NCBI RefSeq assembly: GCF_963678635.1
Contig: NC_087066.1
Location: 66,127,277-66,191,276, forward strand
Reading direction: 5' to 3'
Length of the DNA: 64,000 nt
Origin: Symsagittifera roscoffensis
Taxonomy: Eukaryota > Xenacoelomorpha > Acoela > Convolutidae
Part shown: in pieces, positions 62,671 through 64,000 of the stretch
How the letters are laid out: every line of letters begins with the position of its first letter
Position numbering within the stretch: the first letter of the stretch is position 1
Notes under the pieces: generated by a model
The model's input: the letters and a program-made list of their open reading frames with translations, nothing else
Told to the model about the DNA's origin: nothing
The model's database searches: none
Program-made: the position numbers and the translations under genes

Positions 62671-64000
62671 GTGTTTCAGGAACATACCAACAATCTAGAG
62701 TGGGATCTGGTGGAGACTAATCAGTTCACCTTTGGTCCGCCCTCGAGGCCTTCCTTCTTTTCAGTTAGGCCTGTGGTTGACCGATTGGGAGGGATAATTG
62801 ATTCTAGAGGGAGTTCGAGGAGCAGCAGAAGCCGGCAGCTGGGATCGAAACTCATGGAGAGGGATGAGATAGATCCTTCCACACCATAACGCTCTGTGTT
62901 GTCATCAGTAGTAGTGGCGGAGAAGAAGAAGAATGTCCGAGCACCGGCAGGAGGCCCTGGAGAATCAAGCAAGGCTAGGCATCTGGAAAGAGTGAACGAT
63001 TTGTGCTTGGAGATCTGGCCTGCAGGCGAGAGCTAATGGAGTTCATGGAACTCAAGAGCCTGTCACATGAGGACCTGAGCAACCACTACTGCGTGGATTG
63101 GCTGAAGGCGCATGAAGCACATTTTTCTCGAGATAAAACCCTGGAAACAGCGGACTTAAATGGAATTCCTAAGAAATCAATCTTTGGACCAGTCAACTAC
63201 CGGCCTCTCAAAGAATTGGGAAGCCCAAGCCTCATAATGGAACCACCGAAACATCGTACGAGTGTAGCCAGCATTGGAGTGGCAATTCATGCGCAGTTAA
63301 GAGCCGTAGAAAAACTTCTTGAGCCGAAAACATGGGACTCCCCGATACTGCCTACATGGGCCCGAAACTGTCAGAAGATCCAAGATACGGGAAATCCCAT
63401 GGAACCTCACAGCAGGCCAAGTCTCTGGGAGTTTACGATCGCTCGGAACCTGGAGCAGCGAGGGTGATCATCGTGGCGGCTTCAGACTTCCATGGAACCT
63501 CCCCGAAATTATTTTGGCCAGAGACGTTGATGTATCTGCTACCAGGCTCGGAACTACATCAGATGTTGACTCTGATTGTGGTGATGAAGTCGGAAATGCC
63601 GTGTGAGCCGGAGTTGATGTTGTTCGCAGGGATGAACAATCATCTGCACGCAGCGGGATTGTTTGAGGTTTTGAGAAGTGGTGAACCGACGCCAAAAAAG
63701 ATCTGGAAGGCGATTCAGACGTTGTTTGCAGCAATGAATGAGGTGCAGGAGTTGGTGGCTTCTCGGTTGGGTCAGAAACTTAGGTGGTATTCACATCATC
63801 ACCAGGCTATGCAGGCATACCACCAGCTCTGCAGTCCGTGTACTCTTGATAGCAGAAGGCTTGAGCCGGTAAACTTGAGACTTTTGAAGTCGGAAGTGGC
63901 GGCGGCATGGGCAGATGTATCTCATGCACTGAGGGGTTACTATGAGCTCGCAGACATATTGATTGTGTTGGATGAGGTGCCTTGTCTTGAGATATCGAAT
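62671..64000 (+). pseudogene. Module II ORF C and following (copy R, cut by window end)
   Basis: 62671-62889 has SRGSSRSSRSRQLGS as in copy L. 63003-63467 has KSLSHEDLSNHYCVDWLKAHEAHFSRDK and FGPVNYRPLKELGSPSLIMEPPKHR. Beyond that, frames shift but IIVAASDFHGTSPKLFW, LMLFAGMNNHLHAAGLFE and MNEVQELVASRLG can be followed to the window edge. Here the xMNxHL motif has Asn instead of Asp at its fourth position. Confidence 0.55.

Larger units (their letters stand above)
45184..64000 (+). mobile_element. Giant composite Gypsy-type element, copy R (continues past window)
   Basis: Reading rightward: CTTGAG iterons, leader, three tandem gag/protease units, RT, RNase H, linker, integrase and tail, macrodomain-like remnant, spacer with iterons, module II to the window end. 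Collinear with copy L but inverted. Many stops and frameshifts make it non-functional. Excluding the extra gag units, the element would be at least 18 kb if its module II is as long as in copy L. Confidence 0.75.

Noticed and set aside
30460-64000. Simple recent palindromic duplication of one locus
   Set aside because: The arms differ by many substitutions and indels, more in spacers than in genes, and only a 249-bp patch is identical; two independent family members explain this better.

Overview
The window is genomic DNA of an animal, most likely an invertebrate. It has spliced host genes with GT-AG introns, an AT-rich background with about 0.2-0.4 kb introns, a single-intron rhodopsin-class receptor, tRNA-derived SINE-like sequences, two CR1/Jockey-like LINEs and several Ty3/Gypsy-type retroelements. 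Nothing in it fixes the phylum.

Layout. (1) 1-2843, minus strand: four joinable 5' coding exons of a Ser/Gln/Gly-rich nuclear protein whose N terminus resembles CBP/p300 (tentative). (2) 2.85-6.6 kb: non-coding, with hairpins and SINE-like tRNA heads. (3) 6.6-11.9 kb, minus: a decayed Ty3/Gypsy element (gag, protease, RT, RNase H, integrase) broken by several frameshifts. (4) 12-16.3 kb: dispersed repeats, a ~160-bp satellite-like array, a G-rich hairpin and small tandem repeats. (5) 16.58-18.00 kb, plus: a two-exon peptide-type GPCR, the cleanest host gene here. (6) 19.6-23.7 kb, plus: an almost full-length LINE (zinc-finger ORF1; endonuclease/RT ORF2 with frameshifts). (7) 25.5-28.4 kb, minus: a 5'-truncated LINE whose ORF2 is interrupted by one in-frame stop. 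(8) 28.76-30.41 kb: a foldback-type element with ~0.4-kb inverted arms.

(9) From about 30.5 kb to the right edge the window is filled by two diverged copies of what looks like one very large composite element, facing in opposite directions. Copy L reads leftward (45.19 to ~31 kb) and copy R reads rightward (45.18 to beyond 64 kb). Each has a Ty3/Gypsy pol whose integrase carries a long acidic tail, then a separate ORF that looks like a degenerate macrodomain, then a ~0.45-kb non-coding spacer with purine-rich and CTTGAG-centred iterons. After the spacer comes a second module: a small ORF beginning MADRFW, a charged coiled-coil segment, an SGNH/GDSL-type hydrolase ORF, and in L a further ~6 kb of coding-like sequence with no recognised family. 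The coding parts of L and R match far better than the spacers, which suggests the two modules have travelled together under constraint. Copy R also has its gag/protease region in three tandem ~3.27-kb units, only the last joined to pol.

The most interesting objects are this composite element (Gypsy module + macrodomain-like ORF + SGNH module), the roughly ten-fold sense-strand excess of the hexamer CTTGAG throughout it, and the recombination marks in it: a 249-bp identical patch between diverged copies, a 1.2-kb tandem duplication and a transplanted SGNH fragment. All pol copies here carry inactivating changes, so this window holds relics rather than an intact element. Coordinates of element ends are estimates; no clear LTR pair or target-site duplication could be seen by eye.
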